Shown here one piece after another: positions 12,450 through 26,483 of a DNA stretch of 26,483 nt (position 1 is its first letter; the number at the start of each line of letters is the position of its first letter). The notes under the pieces are model-generated. The model saw only the letters and a list, made by a program, of their open reading frames with translations. It did not search any database and had not been told where the DNA came from. Position numbers and translations under genes: made by a program. The stretch covers positions 146,665-173,147 of the forward strand of contig PS015037.1 in NCBI GenBank assembly GCA_048213135.1, in the 5' to 3' direction. This stretch comes from Reclinomonas americana ATCC 50394. Lineage: Eukaryota > Jakobida > Jakobea > Jakobida.

Positions 12450-15400
12450 ATGTTGTTTGTCGATGAGGAGTTCCCGGCGACGAATGCGTCGCTGCTGGGC
12501 CCGCTTGTCAGCGAGCATCGCGTGGTGTCTGCTGGTGTGACGCGCGTGCCTGTTCGTTCCTGTATCTTCTGTTCCGAGTGTGACAAGTCGTGCACACAGT
12601 GAGTGCGTGGCGGCGTGTGAGTGAGGCTGGGTTTCCGGTGACGAGTGGTGTGCGGCCGCAGCTGTTCACGGGCTTGCCGAATGCGGTGCGACAGGGATCG
12701 CATCGTGATTGCTTTCTGTTGTCCGCTTGCGCGGGTGAGTGTCGCTCTTTCTCGCACATCGACGTGCGTGTTGGTGCTGACCTTGTACCAGTGCTGGCCG
12801 CGCACCCGGAGCGCTTGCAGCAGCTGTTTGTCACGCGCGAGTTCAACGAAGAGGGGCGGTGAGGATGTCTTGCTATTTTCGCTTCTCTCACACACACACA
12901 CACTGATCACGCCACCGCATTGCAGGTATGAGCTGCGGTTTTTCCGCGACGAAGAGTGGCGATCTGTGGTGGTCGATGATCACATTCCGTGCGACAAGGA
13001 TGGGCAGCCGGTGTTTGCGTCGAGTGGAAATGGTTGGTGGCGCACGACGCGCGCGATCTGCTTGTGTGTGATCAGTCGTTGATCGTGATGTTGGCGTGCA
13101 GCGGGTGAGTTCTGGATCTGCATCCTCGAAAAAGCGTATGCAAAGAGCTACGGTAGCTATGCGGCATTGGAGTTGCGCTCTCCCGCTCGCTGTGGTACCC
13201 TCCGTGATCTACATGTAATTGCTGATCTTGCGGCCGGTGGCGCGCAGTGGCGGCAACGTGTCGGAGACGCTGTACGACCTCACCGGCTGCCCGGTGAGCG
13301 ACATCAATCTGCACGCCGACGACATGCAAGAGAGCATCAGCAGTCGGGCGCTGTGGCGAGACATGTGCTTGTGGCTGGTCAACGAGTTGCGTGTTGTTGA
13401 TGGTGGTGGGTCGTCGCTTGGCTCCGGTTGCTCATCCCGGAGCGCAGCTGCATCATGGGTTGCGCGTTCACGTGTCCCGACGAGCAGGCTGTACCACACA
13501 CTGAGTATCATGGCATCATCCAGAATCAGTTGCGTGCTGTCCGCAAGCAGGCAAGTCTTTCTGTGGCAGTTCCCTCACCGCGCGCCCTGGTGGCAGTGCG
13601 TACGGAGTCCTTGCGGCACGAGAAGTCGGTGCGGAGCAGGTGGTGCTGGTGAAGAACCCGTGGGTCTACGAGGCCACATGGGATCAGAGTGCCAAGTTGG
13701 CGCGCAAGTTGGGGGTGCGCTGCGTCACTCGCGTGGTGTAGAAGAACTCCTAAGCGCCTCCTCATGCACGCACGCCACAGCTTGACATCCCCGAAGACGG
13801 TAGCTTTTGGATGCCGTTCCAGACCTTTTGCAAGTTGCGTGTCTCCTCGCGCCTGACAGGCACAATCTGGGGTGCTGACAGGCGCGCCCCAACAGGCTGT
13901 TCAACCGACTCTACACGTGCCACTTGCTGGACGACGGAGCGCAACGGGGAGAAAAGAAAATGGTAGCGCGGTCGGAGGGTGTGTGGTTGTGCGACTCTGA
14001 CAAGTGACGCGTGTCACGCAGGGAGAGTGGAAGGGCGAGACTGCCGGCGGCTGCTCTGATTTCGTGACCTGGCGTCGCAATCCGGCGTTCCAGCTGACGG
14101 CGCGAGATGACGGTGGGCAAACTTGCCGCGTGTGTGTCTCTCTGATGTGTCCCTCACATACTGTATTCCACGCCAGTGGAGGTGTTCGTCACGCTGTCGC
14201 AGCCGAACCAGCGCGGCCGGCTGACGGACATTTCGTACCACCCCATTGGCCTCACGGTGGTGCAGATGAAGGGTTCGTCTGTTGCCCGACAGAGAGCGCC
14301 GGTGCATGAAGGCTGACTCGTCCCTTCGTAGCCGGTGTCGCACCACAGTGTTTGACAGTCGACAATTACACCAAGCTGCTCCGCACACGCTTCTGGAACA
14401 AGCGAGAAGGTGCAGCAAACTGCTTGAGCACATTTGCCTGTCTAGCGTGACTCACTGCTGCTGTATTCTGCGTGCAGTGTCGGTGTGCGTTCGCTTGCCG
14501 GCCGTCGACACGTCGGTGGTGGTGGTTCCGTCCACGTATGCCGCCGGCGTCGAAACACCCTTCTGCATCACCTTCCGTACCGCTCGCGGTCAACTGAGTG
14601 TGGATGAGATCGAGCGCACGGCGTTTGTGAAGCAGACCCTCCGCGGAACATTCAAGCCAGCGGCACCGCAGTACGTGCTGCGGCCTTCCGCACCCCCTGT
14701 CAACGCTTTTGTCTTCCTGCGTCAAATAGCGGCGACCGGTGGCAAGCGAGCACCTGCTGCTGCTGCTGCTGCTTCACCGGCACTGTCGGCCTCCCCTCGA
14801 TTGGCTGCTGTGGCCACCAGTGCGCGTGGCACTGCCTCACCCGTAACGTTTCGTTTGCATATCCTCCTCTTGTTCTCTTTCTTTGCTGACGATGCTTTGT
14901 TGGTGTGTGCAGACGTCGCGCCGGTCTCGCCGCACCATCAGCAGCCTCGGGCAGTCGCTCACGCTCGAGCAGTCCACCGGTGGTGCGTCGGCGAGCTGCA
15001 GCGCCTCCGTCAGCAGCCGCATCGCGCGCCTCGCCGTCGACGACCTCCACATCGCAAGCCTCGGCCTCCAGCACTCGACGCGCTGCCGCCCCCTCTCTCG
15101 CGACAAAGGATCCCGTCACACCCACAGTCACTGGCGCTCCGCTCGGCATTGCGATTCGTGTGGTGCCCGGTCGCTCGTACTACGACCCCGCTGGCATCGG
15201 CGGCGACGACGACGACGGCGGCAGTCCGCAGCAGCTGTCTGCCTTGGACCCCGACGGCGCCTCGCACACTGACCTGTTCGAGGTGTCTCGAAGCATCGTG
15301 CTTGCCAGCACGGACCCGTGCACGCTGCTAGTCAGTGCCATGGTCCCCGCGCGACGGAGGGGTCCGGTAGCTGGCGAGTTTGAGCTTGAAGTGTGGATGC

Positions 15401-15567
15401 CGTGCGAGTTCTCATTGCAGCTGGCTGAGCAACCTCCAAGGCCAGCAGCAGTGCCAGCGGCAGCAAGCACCGGCAAAAAAGCGCCGTCAGCACGCTCAGC
15501 GCCCCTCAATATGAGGGTGGCCCATCGGCGAGTGCAAACGTTGGGCGCCATGTACGCAGATTTGTAA
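12450..15567 (+). CDS. Calpain-family cysteine protease
   Basis: Fifteen exons: 12450-12534, 12600-12734, 12792-12858, 12926-13032, 13102-13171, 13248-13385, 13448-13528, 13597-13714, 13781-13833, 13896-13962, 14022-14112, 14177-14272, 14332-14409, 14478-14847, 14913-15567 (TAA). The total is 2211 bases, 736 residues, with all phases consistent. The N-terminus has FVDEEFPATNASLLG, the usual calpain opening. The catalytic Cys lies in QGSHRDCFLLSA. EFWICILEKAYAKSYGSY and GGNVSETLYDLTG follow. The catalytic His is in NHAYGVLAA, with its codon split CA|T by an intron, and the Asn is in VKNPW. GSFWMPFQTFCKLFNRL closes the core. C2-like domain III material follows (VEVFVTLSQPNQRG; ETPFCITFRT), then an Ala/Ser-rich linker and a second C2-like segment (about 15120-15420). 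No penta-EF hand was seen, so this is an atypical calpain. Known role: Ca-regulated limited proteolysis, usually cytosolic. The junction 14847/14913 is the least certain; it was chosen because its frame leads into the second C2-like segment. Confidence 0.92.
14753..14774 (+). repeat. Coding GCT repeat (poly-Ala)
   Basis: A short GCT run encodes about six Ala residues in the calpain linker between the two C2-like parts. Such runs are prone to length change. Confidence 0.8.
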
Positions 15568-15631
15568 AACGCAGCGAGTTGTCCTTCACGCCCGTGAGTG
15601 TTTCTGTCTTTTAGAGGAGAGAGCACACCGC

Positions 15632-26483
<10,852 letters not shown>

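Overview
The window is nuclear DNA from a compact, intron-rich eukaryote, most likely a unicellular one. Six protein genes fill it almost completely. Intergenic spacers are about 60-130 bases, introns are mostly 53-95 bases with GT..AG ends, and the assembly is broken by six N gaps that mostly sit at simple repeats. I cannot assign the species. No rRNA, tRNA, CRISPR array or transposon was seen.

Layout: (1) 200-3920 (+), 3' part of a DEAH-box RNA helicase orthologous to DHX15/Prp43. (2) 4051-8209 (-), an N-terminal-motor kinesin in 13 exons, converging on the helicase gene. (3) 8274-8384 (+), first exon of a TAF12-like histone-fold protein, head to head with the kinesin; the rest is lost in a gap. 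(4) 9037-12356 (-), a STAND NTPase with a NACHT domain followed by WD40 repeats. (5) 12450-15567 (+), a calpain-family cysteine protease in 15 exons, head to head with the NACHT gene. (6) 15632 to beyond the window end (+), a very large unrecognised gene.

Gene 6 is the striking object. An armadillo-like N-terminal region is followed by at least 21 tandem copies of a two-exon cassette of about 259 bases. Each cassette has a 15-nt microexon, usually encoding Lys-Leu-Gly-Met-Ala, and a 96-138-nt exon encoding an Ala/Pro-rich spacer ending in PKPAFGFGG. Every exon I could place is phase 1-1, so cassettes can be gained, lost or skipped without breaking the frame. After the array come a Pro/Ala-rich region, seven Asn-Pro-Phe motifs and acidic stretches ending in a poly-Asp tract.

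A second theme is splicing. Beside ordinary GTGAGT/GTGCGT donors, five of the six genes use GTTGCG or GTTGAG donors, which look like the ordinary sites with one extra T. Conserved protein motifs fix several of them: the calpain catalytic His codon exists only if one is used. The repeat exons of gene 6 nearly all use this donor class.

The six genes do not form an obvious pathway. The divergent NACHT-WD40/calpain pair could share regulation, but that is inference.
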